A stretch of DNA of 64,000 nt, from contig CP070695.1 of NCBI GenBank assembly GCA_020353515.1, positions 2,293,921 through 2,357,920 of the forward strand. Direction: 5' to 3'. The position numbers and the translations under genes are program-made. The notes beneath the pieces are model-generated. The model saw nothing but the letters and a program-made list of their open reading frames with translations, was not told where the DNA came from and searched no databases. This stretch comes from Candidatus Heimdallarchaeota archaeon (lineage in GTDB: Archaea > Asgardarchaeota > Heimdallarchaeia > Hodarchaeales > Hodarchaeaceae). Positions 27,065 through 35,455 of the stretch are shown here, one piece after another (the first letter of the stretch is position 1; each line of letters begins with the position of its first letter).

Positions 27065-27583
27065 ATGGGAAAACGACCTGCATACTGCTATTCTCGTGTC
27101 GATAGACCACCATATACCCGTAAAAAATACATTAAAGGTGGCCCTGAACCCAAAATTCGTGCTTTTGATTTCGGATCACCAGGAAAAGAATTCCCGCTCG
27201 AAGTATCTTTGATCACTGATGAAAGGTGTCAAATTTCGCATAATGCTCTTGAAGCTGCTCGTATACATGTGAATCGTTTTTTGACACGGAAAATTGGACG
27301 AGATAACTATCATTATCGTGTTTGCGTTTATCCCCACCATAGAATCCGTGAAAATAAAATGATGACTGGTGCTGGAGCAGATCGTTTACAAGATGGCATG
27401 CGAAAAGCTTTTGGCAAAATTATCAGTGTTGCAGCTAGAGTTTTTGAGGGAGATCGGATTCTATTCGTACGTACTCACCCTGAGTATTTAGCTTTAGCTA
27501 AGGATGCATTAAGACGTGGAAAAGCTAAATTTCCTGCCCCCTGTCGGATCAAGATCACGAAAGGCCAAGAATTAGTAATGTAA
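27065..27583 (+). CDS. rpl10e: Ribosomal protein uL16 (archaeal L10e)
   Basis: Large-subunit protein uL16, which lies near the A site and the peptidyl transferase centre. The protein of 172 residues is of normal length and recognisable throughout: 'MGKRPAYCYSRVDRPPYTRKKYIKGGP' type N-terminus, 'ALEAARIHVNRFLTRKIG' (~62-79), 'YHYRVCVYPHHRIRENKMMTGAGADRLQDGMR' region (~83-113) and a basic C-terminus. It is transcribed alone, with its own TATA element and a GAAAGGATAATGG stretch upstream. The nearest plus-strand neighbour is pth2, 350 bases on, with a C/D sRNA candidate in between. Confidence 0.96.
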   Translation: MGKRPAYCYSRVDRPPYTRKKYIKGGPEPKIRAFDFGSPGKEFPLEVSLITDERCQISHNALEAARIHVNRFLTRKIGRDNYHYRVCVYPHHRIRENKMMTGAGADRLQDGMRKAFGKIISVAARVFEGDRILFVRTHPEYLALAKDALRRGKAKFPAPCRIKITKGQELVM

Positions 27584-27814
27584 TAATCATTTTTTCAATC
27601 AAATTTCCACTTTTTATGTATTTGAGAGAGTTTGTGACTATTTTTGCTATTTTTGCCTCCAACAACCAAACCCTCTTGTCAAGTCACGAAAAGAAAGTTA
27701 AATCAATTGAAGTGTAATCCCTCAAGTAAAGATTATAATTCCATAATTCTAACATCGATATCACAGAAAATCATTACTAGGTTTATTAACTTAAATTTCA
27801 CTGGGAAATTTTAA

Positions 27815-27908
27815 GACAAAATGATGAAACTGACCTAAACTGAGACGAATTCATGATCGGACACCAATTGAATTCGTTAATGATGTTCATGTACCTCACT
27901 GATTTATC
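27815..27908 (+). ncRNA. Candidate C/D box sRNA with internal hairpin
   Basis: Box C ATGATGA at 27821-27827, a 12-base guide AACTGACCTAAA, D' box CTGA at 27840-27843, box C' ATGATGT at 27880-27886, a 12-base guide TCATGTACCTCA, and box D CTGA at 27899-27902. Outer bases pair (AAA 27818-27820 with TTT 27903-27905, extendable past one mismatch). The D'-C' spacer is unusually long at 36 bases, but holds an 8-bp inverted repeat, ACGAATTC (27845-27852) and GAATTCGT (27870-27877), which would bring D' and C' together. The remaining 27584-27814 is AT-rich and without visible features. Confidence 0.65.
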
Positions 27909-27931
27909 CATCAATATTCAAAGATAGGCAA

Positions 27932-28300
27932 ATGTGGTTTCCATTGCTTGAATTAAAGCAAGTAATTATTCTACGAAAGGATTTGAATATGTCTAAGGGC
28001 AAGGCTGCAGCCCAAGCTTCACATGCAGCAGTCGCTGCCGCCATTAGATCTAAACGAGAGAAACCAAATCAATTTTTACAGTGGTGGAGCACAGGACAGA
28101 AGAAAGTTGTGTTAGCTGTAGATTCTGAAGAAAAATTACTTGCACTTGAAAATAGATTGAAGTCTACCGGAGTCATTCTGGTAAAAATCGATGATGCTGG
28201 CAGAACTCAACTCCCTCCAGGGACAACAACAGCATTAGGAATTGGTCCCCATGCTCAAAAAGAAGTTGAAGAAATAACTTCAAACTTGAAGTTATTTTAA
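27932..28300 (+). CDS. pth2: Peptidyl-tRNA hydrolase, Pth2 type
   Basis: Cleaves peptidyl-tRNA released from stalled ribosomes, recycling tRNA. At 122 residues it shows the Pth2 core: 'KQVIILRKDLNMSKGKAAAQASHAAV' pattern (~9-34) with the catalytic region 'KGKxAAQxSHA', and 'DDAGRTQLPPGTTTALGIGP' elements (~88-107) matching the conserved D-A-G-x-T-x-x-x-x-G-x-x-T. Start ATG at 27932 gives about eight residues before the family N-terminus; a TTG four codons in would also fit. Pelota follows 46 bases downstream, another ribosome-rescue factor, so the pair is functionally coherent. Confidence 0.93.
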   Translation: MWFPLLELKQVIILRKDLNMSKGKAAAQASHAAVAAAIRSKREKPNQFLQWWSTGQKKVVLAVDSEEKLLALENRLKSTGVILVKIDDAGRTQLPPGTTTALGIGPHAQKEVEEITSNLKLF

Positions 28301-28346
28301 CGCTTTTTCACCCGTATATATTCTAAGAGCCGACAAGTGAGTGTTA

Positions 28347-29447
28347 ATGCGTGTTTTAAAGAAAGACATGAAGAACAATCGGGTAGTTTTAAGACCTGAA
28401 AGCGCCACAGATCTTTATATTCTTTCAAATGTTATAAGTATTGGTGATCGCGTCATCACTAAGACTAATCGAAGGGTTAGACGATCTGGAAGTGAGGGGA
28501 GGTCTGGTGATGATAGTCAACGGATCACCATGGTTATTGGGATTGAAGCAGAAGATTACGCGTTTCAAGACAGCTCTGTAAGTAATCGGTTACGAGTTAA
28601 AGGCAAAATATTCCAAGGCCCTGAACAATACGTGTCTATAGGCTCTTATCATACACTAAATCTAGAATTAACAAGCGTAATAACCATAATCAAGGCAGAA
28701 TGGTCGAAATATTTTCTTGAACTGCTGAAAAAAGCTGAAGAAGCAAGTAAGAAACCAAAAATATGTCTAATCGCAGCTGATAAAGCTGAAATTTGTATTG
28801 GAATTCTTGATAATTTCAACCTCAACGTGTTAGCTCATGAAAAATCTCATATTTCTCGGAAATTATCGAAAGAAAAAGTTCGTTCAAAGCAAACCCAATC
28901 ATTTTTTGACCGAATTGCGATGATCATCAGTAGACAAGTTTTATCTGAAACAAAAAAATTTGTAATAGGTGGCCCTGGTTTTATTAAGGAGCAATTAACA
29001 ACTTTTTTGAAAAACAAATTTACGAAAGAAGGTATTACTATCATTGTAGCTGGATCTTTAAGTGGTGGGAATAGAGTTGGTTTATCTGAACTCCTACAGA
29101 TGGAAGCAGTGGATAAACTTGCAGCAGATTTCCAAATTTTCGAAGAAAATAGTTTATTTGATGAATTTTTTAAAAGACTTAATCAAGGAAGCACTAATGT
29201 AACTTATGGATTTGTCGAAATTAAAAAAATTGTAAGTACTGGAGCAATAGAGACATTAATTTTACTGGATTCTCTACTAAAAGGGGGTTCTGGGATCAAT
29301 CCAGATGAAGTCCAACACTTGCTTCGTGAGGTTGAGAAAACTCGTGGAAAAATCGTTATAATTTCATCGCATAGCGAAAATGCCAACCAAATCAAAACTT
29401 TTGGAGGGATCATTGGTCTTTTAAGATATGCCTTACATTGGGACTGA
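28347..29447 (+). CDS. pelA: mRNA surveillance protein Pelota
   Basis: Archaeal Pelota (Dom34) acts with aABCE1 and a Hbs1-like role of aEF1A to split stalled ribosomes. The ~366-residue protein has the three expected domains: an Sm-like N-domain ('RVLKKDMKNNRVVLRPES...' to ~130, with 'DLYILSNVISIGDRV'), a central eRF1-like domain ('IAADKAEICIGILD...', ~140-260) and a C-terminal domain with 'YGFVEIKKIVSTGAIETLILLDSLL' (~285-310). It lacks the GGQ of eRF1, as expected. ATG 28347 is preferred over the GTG two codons upstream. It probably forms an operon with pth2. Confidence 0.95.
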   Translation: MRVLKKDMKNNRVVLRPESATDLYILSNVISIGDRVITKTNRRVRRSGSEGRSGDDSQRITMVIGIEAEDYAFQDSSVSNRLRVKGKIFQGPEQYVSIGSYHTLNLELTSVITIIKAEWSKYFLELLKKAEEASKKPKICLIAADKAEICIGILDNFNLNVLAHEKSHISRKLSKEKVRSKQTQSFFDRIAMIISRQVLSETKKFVIGGPGFIKEQLTTFLKNKFTKEGITIIVAGSLSGGNRVGLSELLQMEAVDKLAADFQIFEENSLFDEFFKRLNQGSTNVTYGFVEIKKIVSTGAIETLILLDSLLKGGSGINPDEVQHLLREVEKTRGKIVIISSHSENANQIKTFGGIIGLLRYALHWD

Positions 29448-29476
29448 TATTACTCTTTAATTACTCCCCAAAAAAA

Positions 29477-30520
29477 TTATAACTCCCAAAAGTCGTTAAG
29501 GATCTTTTTTGATCGTTCTATAGTAAGAATCGTTTGATTGTTAGGTTCCAAGTATTCAGATGGGTTGTTATAATCTTGATCGGGATGAATGAGGGGAGAG
29601 ATGTAAGATGAAAGCAATTCTGGGAGCATTTGAATGTTATACCCTCCCTCAAGGAAATTAGCAAAAGGAATTTTGAGTTCTGATGCAATATGATGAATTA
29701 ACATTCCGATTGTTGAAAATCCTTCAGATGTTACACCTAATACTCCAATTGGATCTCTTTCATAACCATCAAACCCAGCTGATATTGCGAGGAAATCCGG
29801 TTTAAATTGGAAAATAATTGGATAGATTAACTGTTCAAAAACAATCTTAAGATCGGCTTCATTCGATCTATAATCCAGAGGTATTGGGATATTGTAACCC
29901 CTGCCGTCTCCCCGACCCACCTCTTCTGTGAAGCCACATCCTGGATAACCAAGCCCAGGAGCAGCATGAGTGCTGATATAGAGGATTTCTGGGGTTTCTT
30001 CAAGGATATAAGCTGTACCATTTCCAAAATGCTGGTCAAAATCTATTATCGCAATTCGTTGATACTTTTTTTGTTGGAGTGCTAATTCTGAAGCTATCGC
30101 GATGTTATTAAAGATACAGAATCCACCTGGAGATGTTCGCGTGGCATGATGACCAGGGGGTCTAACTAAAGCAAAGATCGACATATTTCTATCACTCTCC
30201 CAAACTGCTTTCTTGCCAACTGCAACTGCTTGGCGAGCTGCTTCAAAGGTATAATTATTAGCTGCAGTATCTGCATCGAAATAAAAATGTCCCATTTGGT
30301 TCTGAGATCTCTCAATTAGTTCATAATGGTCAGTTGTGTGAGTAACAAGAATGTCCTCCTTAGATGCCGATTCATCTAAGATCTCATAGCTAATATTCTC
30401 ACTAGAGGGTGAGAGGATCCATTCTTCCATAACCTCTATCCGATGTGCTGATTCTGGATGAAACATCCCGCAAGAGTGTTTTTTTGCTAGTGAGTTGGAT
30501 ATAAACTTCAGTTCTACCAC
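29477..30520 (-). CDS. Histone deacetylase-family protein
   Basis: A 347-residue zinc deacetylase of the arginase/HDAC fold, class II-like. The catalytic set is visible: RPPGHHA (~119-125) with the His pair, 'IIDFDQHFGNGT' (~160-171) with zinc-binding D and H, 'YISTHAAPGLGYPG' (~180-193), 'AISAGFDGYERDP' (~250-262) with the zinc-binding Asp, and 'LEGGYN' (~295). Prokaryotic members act on acetylated polyamines, acetoin-related substrates or proteins; the substrate here is open. Starts at GTG 30520. It is convergent with pelA (29-bp gap). Confidence 0.92.
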   Translation of the reverse strand: MVELKFISNSLAKKHSCGMFHPESAHRIEVMEEWILSPSSENISYEILDESASKEDILVTHTTDHYELIERSQNQMGHFYFDADTAANNYTFEAARQAVAVGKKAVWESDRNMSIFALVRPPGHHATRTSPGGFCIFNNIAIASELALQQKKYQRIAIIDFDQHFGNGTAYILEETPEILYISTHAAPGLGYPGCGFTEEVGRGDGRGYNIPIPLDYRSNEADLKIVFEQLIYPIIFQFKPDFLAISAGFDGYERDPIGVLGVTSEGFSTIGMLIHHIASELKIPFANFLEGGYNIQMLPELLSSYISPLIHPDQDYNNPSEYLEPNNQTILTIERSKKILNDFWEL

Positions 30521-30730
30521 GTTATTTCTTCCTGACTTAGTATCAACTTGTCTATCGTCCTATATCGAATGATGAAATATTGATTAAAAGGAGATCTTTT
30601 TTATTATCATACTATTCATTATTAACAACTTGAAAATGTATTATTCGGAAGATGAGATTTTTATTTCATCCTGAAATCATCCCATAAGAGTGAATCTTAA
30701 AAGCTGATTTAAAGTATAACAGGTTACTCA

Positions 30731-30768
30731 CCCTGCACTGATGCTATTATCTTTTCAGGGCAGCATCA
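30731..30768. promoter_or_regulatory. Interleaved inverted repeats upstream of the 161-residue gene
   Basis: Two dyads overlap: CCCTG (30731-30735) with CAGGG (30756-30760), and TGATGCT (30739-30745) with AGCATCA (30762-30768). They cannot both form as simple hairpins. The element lies between divergent genes, directly before a TATA-like CATATATTCC. It could be an operator; nothing more can be said from sequence. The rest of 30521-30842 is plain AT-rich sequence. Confidence 0.35.
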
Positions 30769-30842
30769 TATATTCCTATGGTACTTACAAAGCATATTTT
30801 TCAAAATATTGATAAATAATTGGTCTTAATGAGGAAAACCTT

Positions 30843-31328
30843 GTGTCACCAAAGAGAATTATTGTCCAACAAATATTATGTGTGAGAATCACTGATGACA
30901 CTAGTAAAGCTCCTGGTTTTCAAATATCTGGTTTAAAAGATTTCGGCCAAGATGAAACAACAGCTAAAGTTGGCTTTATAATTTCAGGGATTCGTGTTGT
31001 AGCCTTCCAACAAGTTATTGGTATGGGAATTCGGACAAGAGTCAAGTGGATACCAACTGGTTTTGAGATTCGAGAAGAAATCCATCCCCTAGATGGAGTA
31101 GTTGTTGACCTTCAACGACGTAATAATGTCATTTTTGTTGATGGAAAAGATAATTCTGCTGTTGTTATGCAGGGAGAGCCAACAATCCAAGAAAATGGTT
31201 TTATTGGTCAAATCCTTCAGGTCAAATGGCAAGATAACGAGATCCATATTACTCCCCTCCAGAAACAATCGAGTTTTCATTGTGTTTTAAATCCAAAGAA
31301 CAATAGAATTGACTGTTTAGTCAAATAA
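30843..31328 (+). CDS. Hypothetical protein, beta-rich
   Basis: An unrecognised 161-residue protein with GTG start. It is predicted mostly beta with alternating hydrophobic residues, few lysine-rich stretches, no signal peptide, no transmembrane segment and only two or three isolated cysteines. Phrases such as 'GMGIRTRVKWIPTGFEIREE' and 'DGKDNSAVVMQGEPT' suggest small barrel or sandwich modules. It is alone between the HDAC-like gene (divergent) and hypA (convergent). No function is proposed. Confidence 0.65.
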   Translation: MSPKRIIVQQILCVRITDDTSKAPGFQISGLKDFGQDETTAKVGFIISGIRVVAFQQVIGMGIRTRVKWIPTGFEIREEIHPLDGVVVDLQRRNNVIFVDGKDNSAVVMQGEPTIQENGFIGQILQVKWQDNEIHITPLQKQSSFHCVLNPKNNRIDCLVK

Positions 31329-31382
31329 ATATTCTAAAGACGAACGTTCCCTTTCTTCTAGCGATATGCACTAAACACAAAG

Positions 31383-31751
31383 TTAAACAATTATAGAATC
31401 AATTATTGTCTCGGTTCCAGAAATAATCCTCGTGGAATAACTTTTGCAGTTTGGACATTGAAAAAATGGAGCGAGTTCATTGTGTTCTTGAGAGAAGTCT
31501 TCAATTTTACCTTCAAAAGTACAACTTTCGCACTCTAGTTCTCCAGGCGTCCAAATTATTTCTAGTTCAGATTTAGCTGTCAAATCAGAATCAGCTTTAA
31601 TTAAATCAAAACAAAAACGGAATTGATCTTCTTGTACTAAGGCAAATATTCCAAATTTTAAAATAACCTTTCTTATTCTCTCTACACTCCTTTCTTGTGC
31701 AATGCTCATTGTAGTCTCAAGTACTGATTGCGCGAGAGAGAATTCATGCAT
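31383..31751 (-). CDS. hypA: Hydrogenase nickel-incorporation protein HypA
   Basis: HypA delivers nickel with HypB to the large subunit of [NiFe] hydrogenases. This 122-residue protein starts MHEFSLAQSV, with the nickel-binding N-terminal Met-His (MHE). The zinc site has CESC (~73-76) and CPNC (~101-104), the expected pair. Length is close to the family's 113-140. It is divergent from hypB, with about 70 bases between starts if the hypB ATG at 31823 is used. No hydrogenase structural gene lies in the window. Confidence 0.95.
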   Translation of the reverse strand: MHEFSLAQSVLETTMSIAQERSVERIRKVILKFGIFALVQEDQFRFCFDLIKADSDLTAKSELEIIWTPGELECESCTFEGKIEDFSQEHNELAPFFQCPNCKSYSTRIISGTETIIDSIIV

Positions 31752-31822
31752 TTTTATTCAGGAAAGGGTCCTTGGAAGAGATTAAAAAAAATTTTTGTGA
31801 TGGCTTATATGAGGTACATATT

Positions 31823-32479
31823 ATGCCAGATGTTCGAAAAATCACGATTGACCAAAAGATTCAAGAAGCAAATGACCTAATAGCTGATAGAATACGGGAA
31901 AAACGACGAGAGTACAATATTCCGATGGTTGACATTATGGGGAGTGTTGGATCAGGAAAAACCTCAATCCTTGAGTTTTTTGCTCAAAAATACCGTTCTT
32001 CTCATAAAATATTGGTAATAAATGGTGATTTAGCAACAGATATTGATGCTCAACGTATTGGTCGACATGGAAGCACATGTCTTCAGATCAATACAGGAAG
32101 GGGATGTCACCTCTTAGCTTTCCAAATTGAGAGCGCCTTTGAAGAGATTGACTTGACGAATTATGATTTTATTTTTGTAGAAAATGTTGGGAACTTAATC
32201 TGTCCTTCTGCAACAGATGTGGGAGCAGATAAAAAAATTGCTGTAACAAGTATAACAGAAGGGCCATATGTTTTTCAGAAACATCCTATAACCTTTAAAA
32301 TAAGTCAATTGGCTGTATTAAATAAGATTGATCTTGCTCCTGCAATGGAACTTGATGTTGATTCAATCATTTCTCAAGCTAATGACCTATACCCTCTACT
32401 AGAAACAATTCCAACAAGTACTAAAACTGGAACAGGAATGGATGTACTGGCTAAAAGAGTCGGTTTAGAACCGAAATGA
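31823..32479 (+). CDS. hypB: Hydrogenase maturation GTPase HypB
   Basis: GTPase that drives nickel insertion into [NiFe] hydrogenase with HypA. The P-loop GSVGSGKTS (~38-46) is followed by 'NGDLATDIDAQRI' (~67-79), 'GRGCHL' (~92-97, with the Cys and His of the G-domain metal site), 'FVENVGNLICP' (~122-132) and 'VLNKIDLAP' (~175-183), the guanine-recognition NKxD. A TTG at 31772 is possible, but I prefer ATG 31823: it leaves the usual ~37 residues before the P-loop and room for a promoter between the divergent hyp genes. There is no His-rich nickel store. Confidence 0.94.
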   Translation: MPDVRKITIDQKIQEANDLIADRIREKRREYNIPMVDIMGSVGSGKTSILEFFAQKYRSSHKILVINGDLATDIDAQRIGRHGSTCLQINTGRGCHLLAFQIESAFEEIDLTNYDFIFVENVGNLICPSATDVGADKKIAVTSITEGPYVFQKHPITFKISQLAVLNKIDLAPAMELDVDSIISQANDLYPLLETIPTSTKTGTGMDVLAKRVGLEPK

Positions 32480-32535
32480 ATCGTTTTGATTGAATGTAGA
32501 AAAGAGAATGAAGGAAAGAAGAGAGCTAAAAAGTA

Positions 32536-33804
32536 TTAGAAAAGACCTAAGAACTTCTTTCTACTCTTTTTTGGTTCAACTGGAAGGTTATTTTCATCTT
32601 CAATTGTAAATCGTGCTGAAGGAAATCCTCTTTTCGCTTCTTCCCTTTTTTGAGGCGAGATCACGGAGAAAGGAGAATCGAGATCAGATAATAACGACTC
32701 TAAATCACTTTTAGAATAATATAATCCATCGCTCTCTGTTAAAGGAGAGTGAACATCACTTAAAACGACAATAACACGTATTTTACTTCCCAAATCGGGG
32801 TTTATGGTTGCACCCCAGATTATTTCTGCCGAATTGTCAATTTCTGATGCAATTTTCATTACTGCCTCTTCGGCATCTTTCAAAGCCAGACCCTCTCCTC
32901 CTGAAACACAAATTAATCCTTTTTTCGCACTGCTAATATCTAAGTCATCTAATAATGGATTTTTAAGAGATTCAAAAACTGCCTCATCAACTTTCATCTG
33001 TTGATGGTCAGATTCTCCAAGACCTATCATCGCCATCCCTCCTTCAGTCAAAATTTTTCGAACATCAGCAAAATCAAGATTAATTAATTGGGGTTTGGTG
33101 ATTAACTCTGTAATAGCTTTAACTGCTCGAAGCAGTACTTCATCTGCAATTCTAAATGCAGCCATCATGGTTATATCATCAGATATTTGGAGAAGTTTCT
33201 CGTTAGGAACAACGATGACAGTATCTGATGCTTCATATAATTTCTTTAATCCCGTCCTAGCATTTTCATATCTTTTGACGCCTTCCATTTGAAAAGGTAA
33301 TGTACAAATAGATACGGTAAGAGCTCCCTTTTCTTTTGCTTGTTTCGCAATAACATGTGCTGCGCCTGTTCCTGTCCCACCTCCTAGACCACAAGTGACA
33401 AAAACCATATTTGCATGATTTATCGTGGCTTTAATATCATCCAGTGATTCACGAGCAGCAGTCTCCCCAATTTCTGGATTATTTCCCGCTCCAAATCCAC
33501 GGGAAGTGTCTTTACCTATTAATAGCTTTTTATGAGCACGAGTTGATAATAAATGCTGAGCATCAGTGTTTACTGCAACACATTCAGCATCTACACCTGC
33601 ATTCATTAAACGGTACACAGCGTTGTTACCTGCTCCACCTACTCCAACAACTTGAACTCGAGGTAACCTTTCTGTGAGTATATCAGCTATTTCATTTTCT
33701 ACTTTTGGAGGAGCAGAGTAAAGAGATACAGGTTCATTTTTCGGCTCGCCTAAGTTCTTAAATGATCCTGATCCGTTTAAAGCATCTTTTAAAATCGATT
33801 CCAT
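32536..33804 (-). CDS. ftsZ: Cell division protein FtsZ
   Basis: Tubulin-like GTPase that forms the division ring. The tubulin signature [10 protein letters not shown] (~residue 138) is intact, as are '[13 protein letters not shown]' (~50-62), 'NTDAQHLL' and the T7 loop '[11 protein letters not shown]' (~245). I chose ATG 33804: GGAAGGA lies 7 bases upstream, and the resulting ~422 residues match other archaeal FtsZ, while the frame is open to 33939. The C-terminus ends in a basic '[11 protein letters not shown]' peptide, probably the interaction tail. No division partner gene (SepF, FtsA) is adjacent. Confidence 0.95.
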   Translation of the reverse strand: MESILKDALNGSGSFKNLGEPKNEPVSLYSAPPKVENEIADILTERLPRVQVVGVGGAGNNAVYRLMNAGVDAECVAVNTDAQHLLSTRAHKKLLIGKDTSRGFGAGNNPEIGETAARESLDDIKATINHANMVFVTCGLGGGTGTGAAHVIAKQAKEKGALTVSICTLPFQMEGVKRYENARTGLKKLYEASDTVIVVPNEKLLQISDDITMMAAFRIADEVLLRAVKAITELITKPQLINLDFADVRKILTEGGMAMIGLGESDHQQMKVDEAVFESLKNPLLDDLDISSAKKGLICVSGGEGLALKDAEEAVMKIASEIDNSAEIIWGATINPDLGSKIRVIVVLSDVHSPLTESDGLYYSKSDLESLLSDLDSPFSVISPQKREEAKRGFPSARFTIEDENNLPVEPKKSRKKFLGLF

Positions 33805-33811
33805 ATAATGG

Positions 33812-33818
33812 TCCTTCC
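33812..33818 (-). promoter_or_regulatory. Ribosome binding site deciding the ftsZ start
   Basis: The minus strand reads GGAAGGA, ending 7 bases before the ATG at 33804. It favours this start over the upstream in-frame ATG codons. Confidence 0.65.
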
Positions 33819-33994
33819 TTCTATAGCTCAATAATTTATCCGACAAAAAAGATAAAGGAGATGATGTCATTCTCATAATATGGGATGAGAGATCTTGTTT
33901 TCTATTAAAATCATAGAAATAATGATTAATTTTATTCATAGAGGGAAGACTGCTAATGATTATTCACTCTATCATACAAGTAAAAAAACTAAAA

Positions 33995-34068
33995 TGGGTT
34001 CGGAGGGATTTGAACCCCCGATCTTGCGCGCCCCAGGCGCAGATCCTACCAAACTAGACCACGAACCC
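33995..34068 (-). tRNA. tRNA-Pro(GGG), no intron
   Basis: Acceptor strands GGGTTCG and CGAACCC pair over seven bases. The anticodon arm is TGCGC-CTGGGGC-GCGCA with anticodon GGG. The T arm GGGGG-TTCAAAT-CCCTC has one wobble-type end. Discriminator is A. The gene is uninterrupted at 74 bases, unlike the other four tRNA genes in the window. A TATA element lies ~26 bases upstream (34091-34098). Confidence 0.95.
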
Positions 34069-34090
34069 ATTTTTTGCCTGTTGTTAGACC

Positions 34091-34098
34091 TTTATATC
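34091..34098 (-). promoter_or_regulatory. TATA box for tRNA-Pro
   Basis: The minus strand reads GATATAAA, centred about 26 bases before the tRNA 5' end, the textbook archaeal spacing for a start at the mature 5' end. Confidence 0.6.
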
Positions 34099-34331
34099 AT
34101 TAAATCTCTAAAATGATGATATTCAGGCATTATTGGATGAGAAAACCCTTTTCATAATCTAGTTGTTCATTTATAGGTTATTTTTGGGCAGAAAACACCA
34201 TAAAATCTAGAAATAAAAAGTTGTTCCACCACTAAGAGTGAATAATGTGGACTTTCTAGTTTGAAAAAGGATTTGAAAGGAATCATTGTCGCAACGAATA
34301 AACCATAAAAAATTGGAGATGATCAAATCCA

Positions 34332-35441
34332 TTGGAATATCAATCCAAAATATTGCCAAAAAGGGATAAATCACTTAAAAGCGCTCAAAAAATGAAATCT
34401 TTGACATTATTACCTGTAGGTTATCCTTTACGCGCCAAGAGCGAAGATATCTCACCATTTTTAACCACTGATGATCCAACTTTGTTTCAACACTATGCTC
34501 GTAGTCAGTGGACTGGATTGATCGTTAAAGAGGGGGATTTTTTATTTGACTCTTTATTATTCCCTGATTATGCTTTCCGTGCCATTATTGTAAAGCCTAA
34601 TGAGTCACAAATATCTAAAAATACCGAAATTGTCCTTTTTTCAGAAGAAACACCTGATCCTCCCATTACACAGTCACAAGAACTAGTACAGCTTTCAGAT
34701 ATTATTGGTCAAGAACAAGCAAAAGAAAAATGTCAAGTTATTGCAAAATTCTTAAAAAATCCAGATTTAGTTCAGTCCGTCTGGGCTCCTCGTAATATTC
34801 TTTTCTGGGGACCTCCTGGGAATGGAAAAACAATGATGGCAAGAGCTTTATCTCAAACTACAAGCTATACGATGTTTTTAATTAAAGCTAGTGACCTCTT
34901 AGGAGTTTATGCAGGCGATGGTGCTCGAAAAATCAAGAATTTATATGTTGAGGCTAGAAAAAAGGCCCCAGCAATAGTATTTATTGACGAACTCGATTCT
35001 ATCGCTCTCAAACGGAGTTACCAAAGCATTAGAGGAGATGTTATTGAGCTTGTCAATGCTTTATTAGGTGAGATGGACGGTGTTGAAAAAAATCAGGGGG
35101 TTGTAACGATTGGCTCCACAAATCAACCTAAAATTCTTGATTCTGCTATTTTAAGTCGCTTCGAGGAGTTAATTGAGTTTAAGTTACCAAACGCTGAAGA
35201 ACGTAAAAAAATCCTTGAAAAGTATGCCTCCACATCTCCTATTCAATTTAATGCAGTTCAATGGAATTTTATTGTTCAGGAAACTCAGAAATGGTCAGCA
35301 AGAGACTTGAAAGAGAAAATCATAAAGAACGCGATTCACAATGCGATTCTACAAGAAAATTCACAAATATCTCTAGCAGACATAAAAATTATCATGCGAA
35401 AAACCACAACATTAAAAGAATCATTACCTCATTACTCTTGA
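34332..35441 (+). CDS. AAA+ ATPase, Cdc48/FtsH-like single module
   Basis: A 369-residue AAA+ protein with one ATPase module after a ~120-residue N-domain. Walker A GPPGNGKT (~160), Walker B IVFIDELDSIA (~215), sensor 1 GSTNQP (~262) and the usual arginine-finger position 'SRFEELIEF' (~278) are visible. The N-domain is not a standard Cdc48-N or OB domain that I can identify. Substrate unknown; quality control or remodelling is likely. The TTG at 34332 follows GGAGATGA at ~10 bases; ATG 34392 is the alternative. A tRNA methyltransferase gene starts 14 bases downstream, so the two are co-transcribed. Confidence 0.85.
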   Translation: MEYQSKILPKRDKSLKSAQKMKSLTLLPVGYPLRAKSEDISPFLTTDDPTLFQHYARSQWTGLIVKEGDFLFDSLLFPDYAFRAIIVKPNESQISKNTEIVLFSEETPDPPITQSQELVQLSDIIGQEQAKEKCQVIAKFLKNPDLVQSVWAPRNILFWGPPGNGKTMMARALSQTTSYTMFLIKASDLLGVYAGDGARKIKNLYVEARKKAPAIVFIDELDSIALKRSYQSIRGDVIELVNALLGEMDGVEKNQGVVTIGSTNQPKILDSAILSRFEELIEFKLPNAEERKKILEKYASTSPIQFNAVQWNFIVQETQKWSARDLKEKIIKNAIHNAILQENSQISLADIKIIMRKTTTLKESLPHYS

Positions 35442-35455
35442 GCTATGGCCTAACA

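Noticed and set aside
30731..30768. Reading the interleaved dyads as a classical H-type pseudoknot
   Set aside because: The third loop would be a single base, too short to cross a 5-bp stem.
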